Shown: positions 1 to 10,395, counted from the first letter of the stretch. The stretch is 18,165 nt of DNA from Ephemerocybe angulata (GCA_013368325.1 JAACJK010000140.1:1-18165); one strand, 5' to 3'. Made by a program: numbers and translations. Notes: generated by a model from the sequence alone, not told the origin.

Positions 1-342
1 CTTGGCTTACTGTAGAGAAAATACATTGTGCAGCCGGGTGAGGAAGGTGAGACGCGGGGTAATGTTTAGCACGCAGAAACAGTCAGAATACAGACGTTAA
101 CGGCCATCCGTGGGTCGTAGCCGTAAGCATGTCTACAAATTTTCTGGCTGGAGCGCGCCCCCCGATCATTGAGGGACTATGCAGAAGTGGTTGCTTGGGC
201 GTCAATCAGCGCATGAACGACAGGTCGTGAAAGAACGCGACGAAGTCTATCAGAGGAACTCCAACTCAGGTATTTTCGATTCAGAATCTCGAGCACTCCT
301 TACTGATCATCGTCTGGACTGTAACGACCACGCCTTCTATAA
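1..342. other. Window edge, no supported gene
   Basis: No exon with splice sites, promoter or recognisable protein could be supported here. A 60-codon open frame on the plus strand (179-361) overlaps the 3' end of gene A and has no recognisable content. The stretch is probably the 3' flank of gene A. Confidence 0.4.
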
Positions 343-1604
343 TTATGCAAACCCTGCTTGAAGTACTGAAAAGGGGAGGTGACCGTATTTTACACGAGAG
401 TTTACTGACACAGGAAGTATAAAGCTAGTTGAACCGCTACGGTGCGATAAGTTACTGGGGAACGATCGCTTCCAATTTGCGCTGTCGATTGCGCCGGTAG
501 CTTTATCAATAGGCGCATAGTACCTGACCCACTCCACCGCAGCCTTGTACAGACACATCTTGAACCAGTCCTCGTGAACCAGATGAACACTAGTCTTGTG
601 GTGCATGACCTCCTTCCTCCCTCGGTATCGATGTCCCAATCGCCATGCCAAGGTCGGACCTAATTTCACCCTCGTTCCGGTCCGGAAATTCATTCTCTCC
701 GTCCATTGGTCGTTGGTCTGCCGGTATGCCCACTGGCACATCCCTCGTCGTACATTAGGAGAGACACTTGGGTGGTCCTGGTGCCATTCCTCACAATCGT
801 CGCATATCTCCATGCCCAACTGCTTCCAGCGGTTCAGAACGTCGGGCTTGTGAATCTTCTCAAATTCCTGCGAATAATTGAGAAGGCCTGCAAACACCAG
901 CGTGTCAGGTACCCCTGAAAGACGCAGATAGACGATACGAAGACGACTTACCGGCACAGCGATAGGTGAGCTCTGGTAGAAGGCTGTCGCGCCGCTTCCA
1001 GACACGTAGTTCATCAAGAGGGTCGTATGAAAGAATAGGATTGGCGCCAAAGTGGAAGTCGAGATCGATTCGGAGAGCGTCACAACTTTAGAGGAGGGAA
1101 CGTGGACGAAGCGGTAGATACGCTTGATTCCGTTGTTAACTTCGAACTTGCTGAAGGGTGTACGCTCAGTCATAAGCGCTTTGAGTGGGGAAGGCGTTTC
1201 GACGAAGCCCTTAGTACCGAGGATGAGCTTGATAGCCCCGTGAGCGGCACCTGCCGCGCAGTACAGGTTCAAGTCGCGAGGCTCGCATGATCCAGGAGCC
1301 ACTATGGCCAACGCCGCCGACCCAGATATATGGTACCCGTGGAAAACATCATATCCAACGATTTCTGGCCATCCAAGCCGTACGACACGAAGAGCCTAAT
1401 TATGCGGGCCTTCAAGTGAGTCTTCATGTCGTCGTTGAGCCTGGGGATGGCGCGCAAGGCGTTCAAATCGCGGAGGGGAAGAAGGCGGATAATGCGTTCT
1501 TGCAGCTCCACCGGAAGGGGGTAACAGCTCAAATTGGCTAGGGAGGTACAATTAGTAGAGGTCTAAACACAGTTAAATCACTCACCTCGGAGGAACAGCA
1601 ACAT
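343..1604 (-). CDS. Gene A: F-box-like / nucleotidyltransferase-like family protein (one frameshift)
   Basis: Unknown function. I model three exons: 1604-1586 (only 19 nt, starts ATG), 1537-952 and 867-343. Intron 1 (1538-1585) has GTGAG, a perfect ACTAAT branch site and CTAG; intron 2 (868-951, 84 nt) has GTAAGT and CGCAG. The N-terminus LPVELQERIIRLLPLRDL fits the F-box core, suggesting an SCF substrate adaptor. Next comes ISGSAAL, then PRDLNLY, resembling the G[GS]...Dh[DE]h signature of nucleotidyltransferase folds, but the second carboxylate is Asn. FFHTTLLMNYVS matches gene C, and the C-terminal region carries LAWRLGHRYRGR. One base seems to be missing near 1325-1336, just before ISGS; adding one restores a length divisible by three (about 376 residues). 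Family membership follows from alignment by eye with genes C and D. The function is inferred. Confidence 0.6.
1538..1585 (-). other. Intron 1 of gene A
   Basis: 48-nt intron on the minus strand with a GTGAGT donor, an ACTAAT branch-point match about 17 nt before the acceptor and a CCTAG end. It separates a 19-nt first coding exon from the F-box-like exon, and the join is in frame (phase 1). Confidence 0.6.
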
Positions 1605-1660
1605 GAAGGAGAAAAAGGGAAGAGGCAGATGCTGACATACCTCTAAGGATAGCACACACC

Positions 1661-1668
1661 TTATATAC
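1661..1668 (-). promoter_or_regulatory. TATA box of gene A
   Basis: The minus strand reads GTATATAA about 60 nt upstream of the gene A start codon at 1604, a usual position for a fungal TATA box with a short 5' leader. Confidence 0.5.
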
Positions 1669-1874
1669 AATCGAAAGTTCAGCATAATCCGACTCGATAT
1701 TGGCACCTAGCTACTCTACACATCCGGAAGAAGCAAAGATAGGTAGGGAGGTCAGGTAGCATCAAGTGGGAAGGTAACAACCATAGCTAGCTTCGAATCT
1801 GGAACGTATATACTTACGAGCACTATTCCCATCAATTCCGTTCATCTCCGATCGGGTCCGCGACCTTGATGAGA

Positions 1875-3481
1875 TCACTGCTTCCTCTTGACGTTACGAG
1901 TCGCCCTCTTCTCAGGGCTAGTAGCAGGGGCCTGGCGCTTGCCGGCTTTGCCAATCTTCGGTTTGAGAGGGGCCTTCCCTGCCCCTTTGGAAGTACCCTG
2001 CCGGCTTTGACCTGCCTTCCATCGACGCGACTTCCGCCTCGTGGCCTTGTAGATACTCTGACGTATTCCAATGGGTGATCACTTCACTTCGTGATCTGAA
2101 ACGACCGGACTTCCTCGGAAGGAGCTGAGAGGGCTACCGTCGACGGGAGTGATTGAGACCCAAGAGAGACTCCTACGCTCTCGACGGTCAGTGTGTACTG
2201 GCGAACTACCATTCGGGTCGTAAGTTGACGATCCGGACACATCCTCCTCGATCTCCGACAAATGCTCGCTGTGGCTAGGGGATTGTCGCCCTTGGATTTA
2301 ATCTCCTTCTCTTCGCGCTTTTCTTCCCGCTTTTCGACGACAGGGGAGCTAACTTTGCTATTTTCGGGCGTCTTAGCTTCGGCAGAGGAAGGACCTTAGG
2401 AACACGAAAGGTGAGCTCGTCGATACGCAACCCCTAGAACTTCCTAACCTTACCTGTCACCGGTTTGAGCTTTTCTCCCTCTTGGGAAGGTCCAGTCTCC
2501 GCGGTCTTCCGCATCACCCACCTTACCCAGAACTTGAGCGGATATCTGTCCCATGCGGATGGCTGAATCGGCGAGAACGACATTTGCCAATAGGTTCCGG
2601 CGGCGCTGAAGGTCACTTTGAACGTCATCACCACCAGGTCTCCAGGAACGAGCTTAGGGTTGGTCGACTTCTCAATACTAATGAGAACGTCGTTCTTCCT
2701 CGATGCATGAACCTCGCCAAATTTGGGTTGGGAACCCAGGATGGATTGTGGGGGACGCAAGCGTTCTCGACCCAAGGGTGAACATCGTACCCGACAACGT
2801 ATTTGTCGTCGGTTACATTGAAACCGGTTCGCTTTTGGAACAAAGGGGAAGAGACAGTGAACCTGGTCTGAGTCGCCACAGCGTAAGGCGAGTTCCATGG
2901 ATTCCTGGACTTGTTTTCAGTCGAAAATCCCCTTTAGTCTTTCCCCACTCTTCGAGAAACTGATGCAAATGGTGCTGTGAGTCGCCATCCCACCTTTTTC
3001 GGTAGACGTCATAACTTACCGACAGATGCTCATGGAGTGTAGGATCTACCCTGGTGTCGAACGTCAAGGATACTTGAGCAGCGAGACTGGGCTCCATTTT
3101 CCTGGGTCTGTCGTGAGCGGAATTCGTACACCCGCAACTACCTACTTACCTCATTTGACCCTTAAACTCCATAGGCGGATTCTCTCCGTCGGGGCAAAAG
3201 TTTCCAGTATCCAAGGGGGTCGCGTACAGAATTACGAAGGCGTGCGTACATATCACCACTTCGTCTCGAACTCGATCCAAAGCTGACCTGAATGAGCAGG
3301 AGGTACGAGCGTCTGACGCCTTTGAGCTCACCATAAAACTACTGGTGAACTGAGTTGAACGTTTCAACGTGTATTTCTTGCTGCCAGATTTCAAAGCATC
3401 CATGATGTCTAACAACGGAACCTCCTTCTGGGAATATCGCATTCGTTTCAACTTCTCGAAATCCTTAAGGGACGTAGCCAT
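1875..3481 (-). CDS. Gene B: conserved-looking hypothetical protein with basic tail (broken frame)
   Basis: I do not recognise a named domain. The start at 3481 (MATSLKDFEKLKRMRYSQ) has a TATAAAA box 62 nt upstream. Two short introns are visible: 3288-3331 (GTGAGC..TTCAG) and 3102-3149 (GTAAGT, branch GCTCAC, CCCAG). Protein-like blocks follow in order: PPMEFKGQMRKMEPSLAAQV, DPTLHEHLSVSYDVYRKRWD, TRFTVSSPLFQKRTGFNV, KYVVGYDVHPWVENACVPHN, LVPGDLVVMTFKVTFSAAGT with YWQMSFSPIQ after it, and finally a Lys/Arg-rich tail ending PEKRATRNVKRKQ at 1877. The tail looks like a disordered or nuclear-localising segment. These blocks lie in different frames: single-base losses fit near 2925 (a T run) and near 2730 (a C run), and the splice after residue 50 and the link to the tail are not resolved. 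It could be one gene with sequence errors or a decaying gene. Confidence 0.5.
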
Positions 3482-3542
3482 CTTTAGAGAATGGGCGTGT
3501 ATCGAACGGGGACTGAGGGAAAAGGAAGGGGAGAACGCAGCC

Positions 3543-3551
3543 CTTTTTATA
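3543..3551 (-). promoter_or_regulatory. TATA box of gene B
   Basis: The minus strand reads TATAAAAAG, the best TATA match in the window, 62-70 nt upstream of the gene B ATG at 3481. The leader between them is pyrimidine-rich, typical of fungal 5' untranslated regions. Confidence 0.6.
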
Positions 3552-3645
3552 GGCGGGACGTTTGCGGAGTTGAAATGGAGAAGAGAGAAGCACCATACTC
3601 AGTACGCTTCAAGAGATGGTATAGGTTGGGACCTGAGGTACACGG

Positions 3646-3680
3646 GTATGGTCTTCAGGATGACCTGAAGACGACCATAC
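3646..3680. repeat. Inverted repeat / potential hairpin
   Basis: The left arm GTATGGTCTTCAGG (3646-3659) is complementary to CCTGAAGAC...ACCATAC (3664-3680), with a 4-nt centre and a 3-nt insertion in the right arm. It sits between the divergent genes B and C, so it could be an operator-like site, a cruciform or a remnant of a small inverted-repeat element. Confidence 0.6.
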
Positions 3681-4022
3681 TGTCCGAGGGCCACTAGACC
3701 GGTGCAAAGGTAGAGGATGTAAGTAGGTCTCGGAAGATAAGAAGGTGAGCATCCGAGCTGATGGTAGAGAGGCATAGAACGAATGGTGTGGACCTACCAC
3801 TGCGACATTCTAGATGTAATGGACCAAGCCACAAGGTCCTCAGGTCACCATATACCTCTGGCACAAGACGTGACACAAGGTCTGGATGTATACAGTTACA
3901 AAAGGTAAGAAGGAGACGCGCGAAAACAAACGTTGGAACCTTGCCTGAGGCGGTCGAGCACAATAAAGCTATGTACCACCCGATGCGGCACAACCAAGAG
4001 GACATGACAAAGGTCGATGGCG

Positions 4023-4030
4023 TTTAAATA
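4023..4030 (+). promoter_or_regulatory. Possible TATA-like site of gene C
   Basis: TTTAAATA lies 75-82 nt upstream of the gene C ATG at 4105. The match is imperfect. Confidence 0.3.
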
Positions 4031-4703
4031 GCCGTGTGTTGAACTGACGCTGTATTCTAGTCTCTCATCACAGCCCGTAGGCCGTCGTCCGCACCGGCAA
4101 GTCGATGTCATCCATCAGCAGCCTCGAACGATTTCTGGCTACCTCACGGACTTCCCTTCACTTAAAAGTCTTCGATCGTTTGTCAGCCGCGGACGTCGTA
4201 AGACTATCAAAGACTTCTACACTCATCCGTGACGCCCTGAAGATATACAAAGAGAGAAAGTGGAACATCGACGAATTCTTGGCGTGCTGGTTCGAGGACG
4301 GTCAATCATTCCGAGCCACAATGGCTCTCGCCGGGGCTGTTATAAGCGGATCCCAAGCTCTTCGATTTATGGACCGTCTAGGACCCGCCCGCGGTCGGAT
4401 TTAGACGTAGTGACACGAGTGGGAGGAGTGCTTGCGTTAGCCCGCTATATCGAATCGGAAGGGTACAAACGTGTAGAGCGGCCAGCCCAGCCAGGAGACA
4501 ATACCCTCTGATTACCGACGTGTTGTCCATGACATCCTCAAGTCGATTCTGTTCTGGAGGAGGAAGGGACGGAATTGTAGAAATTTTCGATTTTGAACGC
4601 CCCACCTGGGGAGTGCTGAATCAATTCACGCCGACTCTGAAGGTTCAAATAATAGCCGTAACCCAGAATCCAGTACACCATTTGATATACACTTACCACT
4701 CCA

Positions 4704-4766
4704 GTAAGAATTGGTTTTCGGTCTTATTGCAATTGGCTAACCTCTGGTTCCTCGTCCAACCTACAG
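4704..4766 (+). other. Intron of gene C inside the HST-LVMN block
   Basis: 63-nt intron with GTAAGA donor, GGCTAACC branch site and CTACAG acceptor, splitting a Thr codon in HST-LVMNYL. Gene D seems to carry an intron at the same place (15845-15937), while gene A has none there. Confidence 0.65.
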
Positions 4767-5069
4767 CTCTGGTGATGAACTACCTATCACACAAGGAGGC
4801 TGTATCTATATTCCCCCGAGCCACGTTCTCGAAAAGACTGCCTACCCATCGTCCAGGCCGAATCTGGGCCCGAATGGGATCCAGCCTGGAAGATCAAATA
4901 CGAACGCCGAGGCTATCGAGTAGTAACAGATAACTCTGCGCCAAGTCTGGTGTTAGGGGAAAGGCACTCGAAAGATGGTCAATGTTGGATTATTCCCTTC
5001 TCAAGTGAGCATGCTTGTCCCACTTAACAGTCGAGTCTGCGCTTATGCACGAGGCGTATAGAAAGCCAA

Positions 5070-5086
5070 CGCGCCGTAACGGCGCG
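5070..5086. repeat. Short perfect hairpin in the gene C 3' exon
   Basis: CGCGCCG, TAA, CGGCGCG: a perfect 7-bp GC-rich stem with a 3-nt loop. It may be chance, but it is the most stable short stem seen in the window. Confidence 0.5.
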
Positions 5087-5204
5087 AGAAGAGGCTCGCA
5101 GTCAGTACAAGGAGGGATCAGACGCGAAAGAGGCTTTCGAACTCAGTTTACTTCACGAGAAGGGCAAGGGGGACAAGGTTCGGTATCGACTGGGGTGTAT
5201 TTGA

Positions 5205-5813
5205 GCCTGAAGTCTGGGGTTACCTGTATCCATGGTACATTCTTCAGTGAGGTCGATCGTCAGTTCATATCAGCTATAAGTCAGAGACTGACGTCTCAGG
5301 AGAGACGTGTGTAGATACAGATATATTACGGTTAGAATTACGCTGTCGTCATATATATAAATACAGAAGATACTCTTATTCTGTGTAGAGAGCAGATCGA
5401 CCGTGAATAAAATTAAAATACTAGACATGGAATGGTTATGACAATTAAGAGGAGTGGAAGGATGGGGAGACAAGTATTAGCAGATGATGTATGACGTCAG
5501 AAAGGTATTGAGCGTGCCAGAAATATGAATCACGGTGGGCGGACTAACCCGTTGAAGACACCGTCCCTCCTCTACCAGCCCGATTACGATGGTCGGCGGA
5601 CGGTGACGGGTCCGGCACTGAGAGAACGACAGGAGGGGTGCACAGGCACGACGAAGGATGACCATGTCGCGAAGGACTGAAGCCCATGGTATATGTTATA
5701 ATCATCCGCGAGAAAGGTGCCACCGTAGGAAGCACAGTGTTGACCGCGTACAATAGGAACGAGCTGTTGAGGTTGAGAGATAAGGATTGTTCAACCATCG
5801 TATCTAAGAGCCG
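5205..5813. other. Gene C 3' flank and intergenic stretch
   Basis: An AT-rich part (about 5310-5440) holds AATAAA at 5406-5411, which would serve as a polyadenylation signal for gene C. The rest up to gene F contains only short unsupported open frames. Confidence 0.35.
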
Positions 5814-5866
5814 TTAAGACTCAGTAGGGAACTGCACATCCCAATAAATCGACGCACCTCTGAGAG

Positions 5867-6659
5867 CTACCATTGAGACTCCTTCAACAAGTTTGGGTGG
5901 CACCTTGCAGCGAGTGACCCGTTGGTATCGTGGTCCGTAACAGCTGATCTTGGTTCGTGCGGCGGACAGTACCCTTCCGGTCCTTTTGTCGATAAGTCTG
6001 AAGTCGCAATCGCAATTGAATAGCCACGGCGCAAAATGTCGATTACTCCGCCGGCAAAAGGGCTCCCGTCGATCGACGCACGGAAGAGGGACAAGATAGA
6101 CGGTGGGGTCGGAGGGGACGGGCCCGGAAGACACAGCGTTGGGCACCCGGGTTCCTGAGAGTCAAGGACCAGCTCGAAGGCACTTCCTCCGGCGGAAGGG
6201 CAGACCAGGTAGCCCACGTTACACACTGAGGGGATGAAACTGGGGTTGCGCCCACCTGCCACTTCCTGAGGAAGCCCCAGATGCAGTATGAGCCCAGGAT
6301 CTAATTGAGAGGACGAATCGCGGGACGTAGCGATGTGGAGACCGGTAGGAGGAAACATGGGGGGTGCTTTGGACAATCGATGTATCCTTCCAGTGACGGT
6401 TTTGCGGCTGTCGTCTTCGCCATACTTGAGCACGAGGTACATCCACACGAAGGACGTTCTCATATCCTCGTGCCCCCCGCCACACTTCACGCCCCATCGT
6501 GCCGGATCCCTAGCGGCTAGTATTCGCTTAGACGCCTGATACGCACACATGCCTAGTAGGGGAAGGAGGGAATCGTCAACGCAGACCATGCAGAGGAACG
6601 GTATGTGACTCACCTTCTGCTGTTCTATCCAGGATCTGTGAACATGCTATCGCCTTCAT
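5867..6659 (-). CDS. Gene F: hypothetical two-exon protein
   Basis: I do not recognise the family. Exon 1 (6659-6614) encodes MKAIACSQILDRTAEG up to the splice; a 61-nt intron (6553-6613: GTGAGT, GTTGACG branch site, CTACTAG) joins in frame to exon 2 (6552-5867), giving an uninterrupted 243-residue protein. The first half (MCAYQASKRILAARDPARW, then TSFVWMYLVLKYGEDDSRK) looks like genuine coding sequence, and GYLVCPSAGGSAFELVLDSQ follows. The last third is less convincing in this frame; a neighbouring frame ending at 5814 (CDFRLIDKRTGRVLSAARTK, then GASIYWDVQFPTES) looks more protein-like, so a missed intron or a frameshift near 6100-6150 is possible. No TATA box is visible upstream, so an earlier exon cannot be excluded. 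Confidence 0.45.
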
Positions 6660-7565
6660 TATCGGTGTGGATCCTAGATTGGACGTAAACCACTAGTTGA
6701 GAAGGCGTCAATCAGACCAGCACACCTAATCCGCGCAGATGGAGGGTTTTCGCAGCCCGGGTCTCTATGGTCCGAAAGAAGGTTTGGGGTAATTTGTTCG
6801 AGATCCACAAGCAGCTTTCTGACGAACCATGTCTAGAAAAATTCCCAGAGGGACGCGTTGGAAGTCAACTACTCGCACCAGCCGCCTGTGGCGGCTATCA
6901 GATACATCACCTCCCCCTCCTCTTGGAGTTAAGAAGACGGACTCTCTCTGTTTACAGAATGTCAGCTACTTGGCCTATTTCTTCCTCCATACTCCCCACA
7001 CCCTCACCCTCTTCCCTTCGTCATCTCCCGCTTCCCCATCCACAAGGACTGCGGACCACGCTGTGCGTTCGATAGATCGCCACGGCGAGTGAAGACTAGT
7101 TGGATAAGGGAAGATGGCAAGAGAAACTGACCGACGGGGTTGTTAGGGACGAGGGTGAACGATTACTCGCCACAGGGTGCGGATTGTAGGACCAGCACAA
7201 ACCCCAAGTGGCAAGTGGAGGGACACCTTGCAGTTGAGAAGATGCACTGGCGTGCGCGATCACCAAGGGCCCAGCAAATAATGGTGCAGACCGAGAGAGA
7301 CCCGCTGAACGACATGCTGACCATGATACCCTAGGTAGTCGCAACACAAACATCAGGAGCAACCAGAATCTGGACCAACGGAACCGCCGAGACGGAAGGA
7401 TAGGAATAGAGGTGCCACAGAAGGGACGGCGACAGCTAAGACCATCACCAACTCAGAGGGCTAGTTCGCCCCCACATCACCGACTCAGAGGGCTAGTTCG
7501 CCCCCACTAAAGCAATTCCAGGCAGACGGGTCCATCGTGGAGAAGAAACTACACCCGAAATAAGG
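6660..7565. other. Intergenic stretch between genes F and G
   Basis: Apart from the tandem repeat at 7443-7506 I see nothing supported. Open frames on the plus strand around 6767-7092 are Pro/Ser/Thr-rich, lack splice or promoter context and look like a C-rich non-coding tract. Confidence 0.3.
7443..7506. repeat. 32-bp direct tandem repeat, two units
   Basis: Two head-to-tail 32-bp units (7443-7474 and 7475-7506) differ at a single position and carry the core ACTCAGAGGGCTAGTTCG. Two adjacent units without spacers exclude a CRISPR array. It is a minisatellite or recent slippage product. Confidence 0.8.
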
Positions 7566-7884
7566 TCAGACGTTACCAGGAGGGGTCGCCCAAGTTCCGC
7601 ATCCTGGAACCACTACCGATAGGGCGGGAAAATGCCCAAAACTCGAGAGTCGTAAACCAACGAAGGTGATGGTGTCGGGTATAGTTGAGTAAGGTTTGAT
7701 GATCTTGAGTTGAAGCAAGCGACCTGAGGATAACATCTTCAGCGTGGTCTTTCGCGCCCCATTGTTCAGAGCAAGCACAGTCGTCGCACCTTCCCCTCCT
7801 GCGAAGCGTTGGAAAAATCAACCGTCGACGAAGAAACCTACCTATGAATCGATCTCCCTCAAGCGTGAAGCTTGATTTCAACAT
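7566..7884 (-). CDS. Gene G: small hypothetical protein, possibly a fragment
   Basis: I recognise no family. Exon 1 (7884-7842, MLKSSFTLEGDRFI) joins exon 2 (7798-7566) across a 43-nt intron with GTAGGT and CGCAG ends, giving an uninterrupted 91-residue reading. The second exon reads GEGATTVLALNNGARKTTLK, which superficially resembles an ATP-binding P-loop but has Arg where the Gly before Lys is required. The following part (IIKPYSTIPDTITFVGLRL) could equally be a leucine-rich remnant. With no strong promoter and short length, it may be a remnant of a larger gene. Confidence 0.3.
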
Positions 7885-9809
7885 TATGCTGGCCGCAAGG
7901 AGGTGTGCCCTATGCGCATGTCACACCGACCTGTATGACGAGGAGTTGCAGCATATCAGTATGCTGATAACAAATAACAGTCTGCCGACATACACGCAGA
8001 TACTCCCCACACCCCACCCCCACAGTTGGGTACCTTGAGACCTGCTTGGAACAAAGATCCTTGGTTGATCTTAGCCCCGAGCCAAAGCTGGTCGAGATCC
8101 GGGAGCATTCAAGGAATCGTGGCCCCTCGATCGCGGCAACATATCGCTTCTATAAGAGGTCCAAGAACGGACTTCCTAAGGAGGTGAACACGTAGACCTC
8201 GCATTACAACGCGGCCAACCAGACGGGGAGTTTCTTCCAGGGTGCCCTCATCACATACAGGTTCGAGGGGATCAAGAGTAGTACGGGTTGCAATTGCACA
8301 ACAGAAGACTGACCATCTTCATCCTCGAGACCTCTGTGGAGCTATTCCTGTCGCCAAGTCTTGTATTGTTGCTTGAGAGGACGGGTAGTAGTGACCAACA
8401 AATCACAGGACATAGCCGGAAGACCTTGACTACCCTGTTCATTCCTCGAATCGATTCCAAGCGGCGACCTACGAACTGTAAGAACTGTGAGATAGGAGGA
8501 GGTATACTAGACTACGAACGAAGAACAGATAGGGATAATCCTGCTGTTCGCAAATATGGCACTAGACACGGGGTAGACACAAAGCTTAGACAATGGCTCC
8601 GCGAGCAGGCCAGGCCGGGCCCGTTGAAACTGACCCGAAATCGGTCCGGGCCGAATCAGCATTCCTAGAGCGCTCTTACGATGGCCATCATCTTTCTTCT
8701 AACCAATCATATCTTCCCGCTGCCGCAGTGCCGCTGCCTGCCCTTGCACATTCGCCCAACAACTCCACCACTGCTCCTGCCGTCGCGCAACACAAGCCAT
8801 GAGTCTCGCACCAAACCCAGCGTTGGTACTGGGTGAACTAGTCACAGAGGGTGGTCGCATGTGCCGAACTGAGGTCAGTGAGTAGAATCTCTCCTACAGA
8901 CAGGCGGTGGACTCACCTTTGTGTGGTTCGTTCCCGTAGTAGATGACTCTCTACCAACCACGACCGTGCCTGCTGAACTTAAAAAGAGTCAGACGTGCTC
9001 AGCCCGTGCGCAATGGATATCAGCCCAGCCCATCGAATAAAAGAAGGATCGATGCACAGGCCTAGTCACGACTACGCTACGCACGATCGCTCGCGCTCAC
9101 GCCTACGCACAGTCTAGGAACGGCCTTATGGTTAGTTTGGCCAGCCCATTTGAATTTCATCTCCTTCCTTTGGTACACATCAATCGCATCCGCACCATTG
9201 CAAATGGACCCCAACCCAGACGTGTAGAATTACGAGCATGGCGATAGAGGGCGCAGAGGGTGGTGGTGGACTGTGCGGAGATTCGAAACGATTGAGGTCA
9301 GTCAGTATACTCTCTTGTAAAGCAAGTTCTGGACTCATGCGCGTTCAGCGCTCGATGAACGGCCACTCCACTTGCAGCTTTGCCGTCTATTTCAAGACCG
9401 TTGTTTCACTCAAGCTCATCGACTTGCGTAGCTGTTCAACGACGCGCCTCTCGTCCCATTAGCATCGACACGCCCCAGTCGCCAATCGCCTACGCACGAG
9501 CACAAGACTCGGCCATCGCAGTCGACCACTAGAAATGGGACACGCACAGGCGCGCGCAACGCACAAGGCGGCGACCACCCCGGCGCATCGAGGGTGGCAT
9601 GCGTGTTGGCATGTGCGCCAACCTGTCGTGAAATTATTGTTGGTAGCCCGACTCGAATGTATCTAACACTGAAACCTTGCAACAGCCGCTTCGATTTGCG
9701 CAGATCGACTAGCTCGGTTTCCTCAAGTATGAACATTGAACACCAACACGTAGACTTGCTGGCCCATTGAATATGCCTTTACGCAGACCTACTCATCATA
9801 TTGTTCCAA
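7885..9809. other. Long gene-poor stretch upstream of the 14-3-3 gene
   Basis: Only a protein-like fragment (8025-8312) and two weakly similar segments near 8846-8920 and 9250-9340 could be made out. The 5' leader and promoter of the 14-3-3 gene must lie in the right part, but no TATA box or clear transcription start is visible. Confidence 0.3.
8025..8312 (+). pseudogene. Protein-like fragment with one in-frame stop
   Basis: The frame starting at 8025, just after a C-rich run ending in CAG that could be a splice acceptor, reads VGYLETCLEQRSLVDLSPEP, then KLVEIREHSRNRGPSIAATY, then RFYKRSKNGLPKEVNT, a TAG at 8193-8195, and continues in the same frame with HYNAANQTGSFFQGALITYR to TGA at 8310-8312. 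The residue mix is protein-like on both sides of the stop, suggesting a broken exon. I do not recognise it, and no start or promoter is evident. Confidence 0.3.
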
Positions 9810-10133
9810 ATGCCTGGGGCACAGGGGAAGAAGTTCGGCGAGCTCGTTGCCTGTGCAGAGATGATCGAGAACATGAAGCGTGTCGCCTCTTCAGACCAGG
9901 AGCTCACCGTTGAGGAGCGCAACTTGCTCTCTGTTGTCTACAAGAACGTGATCGGTGCCCGCCGCGCATCGTGAAATGAAACGAGGCCCAGGTTCAGATA
10001 ATCAAGGGCTACAGAGAGAAGATCGAGCGCGAGCTCGCCAAGATCTGTGAGGACATCCTTGACGTCCTTGACAAGCACCTCATTCTACCGCCGCCTCTGG
10101 CGAATTGAAGGTCTTCTACCACAAGTTGAAGAT

Positions 10134-10187
10134 GTGCGTTTTCCCTCTCTTCCCATGATCATGTGCCGGTGCTAATCGTACAATCAG
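10134..10187 (+). other. Intron of the 14-3-3 gene
   Basis: 54-nt intron with GTGCGT donor, GCTAATC branch site and AATCAG acceptor. Flanking exons join as KLK-MIGDYQYLAEF, so the splice junction is preserved although the coding exons are damaged. Confidence 0.75.
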
Positions 10188-10395
10188 GATCGGTGACTAC
10201 CAATACCTCGCCGAGTTCGCTACTGGCGACAAGCGCCAGGGCTCCACCGACAAGTCCCTCGCCGCCTACAAGGCCGCTCCGACGCTGTTATGACCGAGCT
10301 CGCCCACACACCCCACCCGTCTCGGCCTCGTGCTCAACTTCTCCGTCTTCTACTACGAAATCCTCAACAGACCCGACCGTACTTGCTACCTCGCC

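Larger units (their letters stand above)
3482..4104. promoter_or_regulatory. Divergent intergenic region between genes B and C
   Basis: No protein-coding exon is supported. It holds the gene B TATA box, a near-perfect inverted repeat at 3646-3680 and a weak TATA-like site for gene C at 4023-4030. It presumably contains both promoters. Confidence 0.4.
4105..5204 (+). pseudogene. Gene C: F-box-like / nucleotidyltransferase-like family member with several frame changes
   Basis: Paralogue of genes A and D, of unknown function. The N-terminus carries an F-box-like helix pair (KVFDRLSAADVVRLSKTS), then WNIDEFLACWFEDG, then AVISGSQALRFMDRLG followed by SDLDVV, which keeps both carboxylates of a nucleotidyltransferase-like Dh[DE] motif. 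Downstream blocks are LKVQIIAVTQNPVHHLIYTY, then HS/TLVMNYLSHKEAVSIF joined across a clean 63-nt intron, WKIKYERRGYRVV, QCWIIPF, and a tail ending VRYRLGCI with TGA at 5202-5204. The frame changes near 4397, 4512, 4590 and 4850, and the end exon is uncertain. I call it a pseudogene as read, but errors in the sequence could also explain it. The paralogy is visible in the sequence; a role in ubiquitin ligation is only an inference from the F-box-like segment. Confidence 0.55.

Noticed and set aside
596..918. Plus-strand open frames over gene A
   Set aside because: They are antisense to the conserved blocks and intron of gene A and have no promoter or family match.
2482..2963. Plus-strand open frames over gene B
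   Set aside because: Antisense shadows of the protein-like minus-strand blocks of gene B.
5070..5086. Bacterial-type intrinsic terminator
   Set aside because: The GC-rich hairpin is not followed by a T run and the genome is fungal.
7443..7506. CRISPR array
   Set aside because: Only two directly adjacent units with no spacers, in a eukaryotic context.
7566..7798. ATP-binding P-loop in gene G (NNGARKTTL)
   Set aside because: The Gly directly before Lys is Arg and the first Gly of GxxxxGK[ST] is not in place; no Walker B or other nucleotide-binding motif follows.
8288..8668. 126-codon plus-strand open frame
   Set aside because: It has no splice, promoter or family support, its composition is not convincing, and it overlaps the end of the better fragment at 8025-8312 in another frame.
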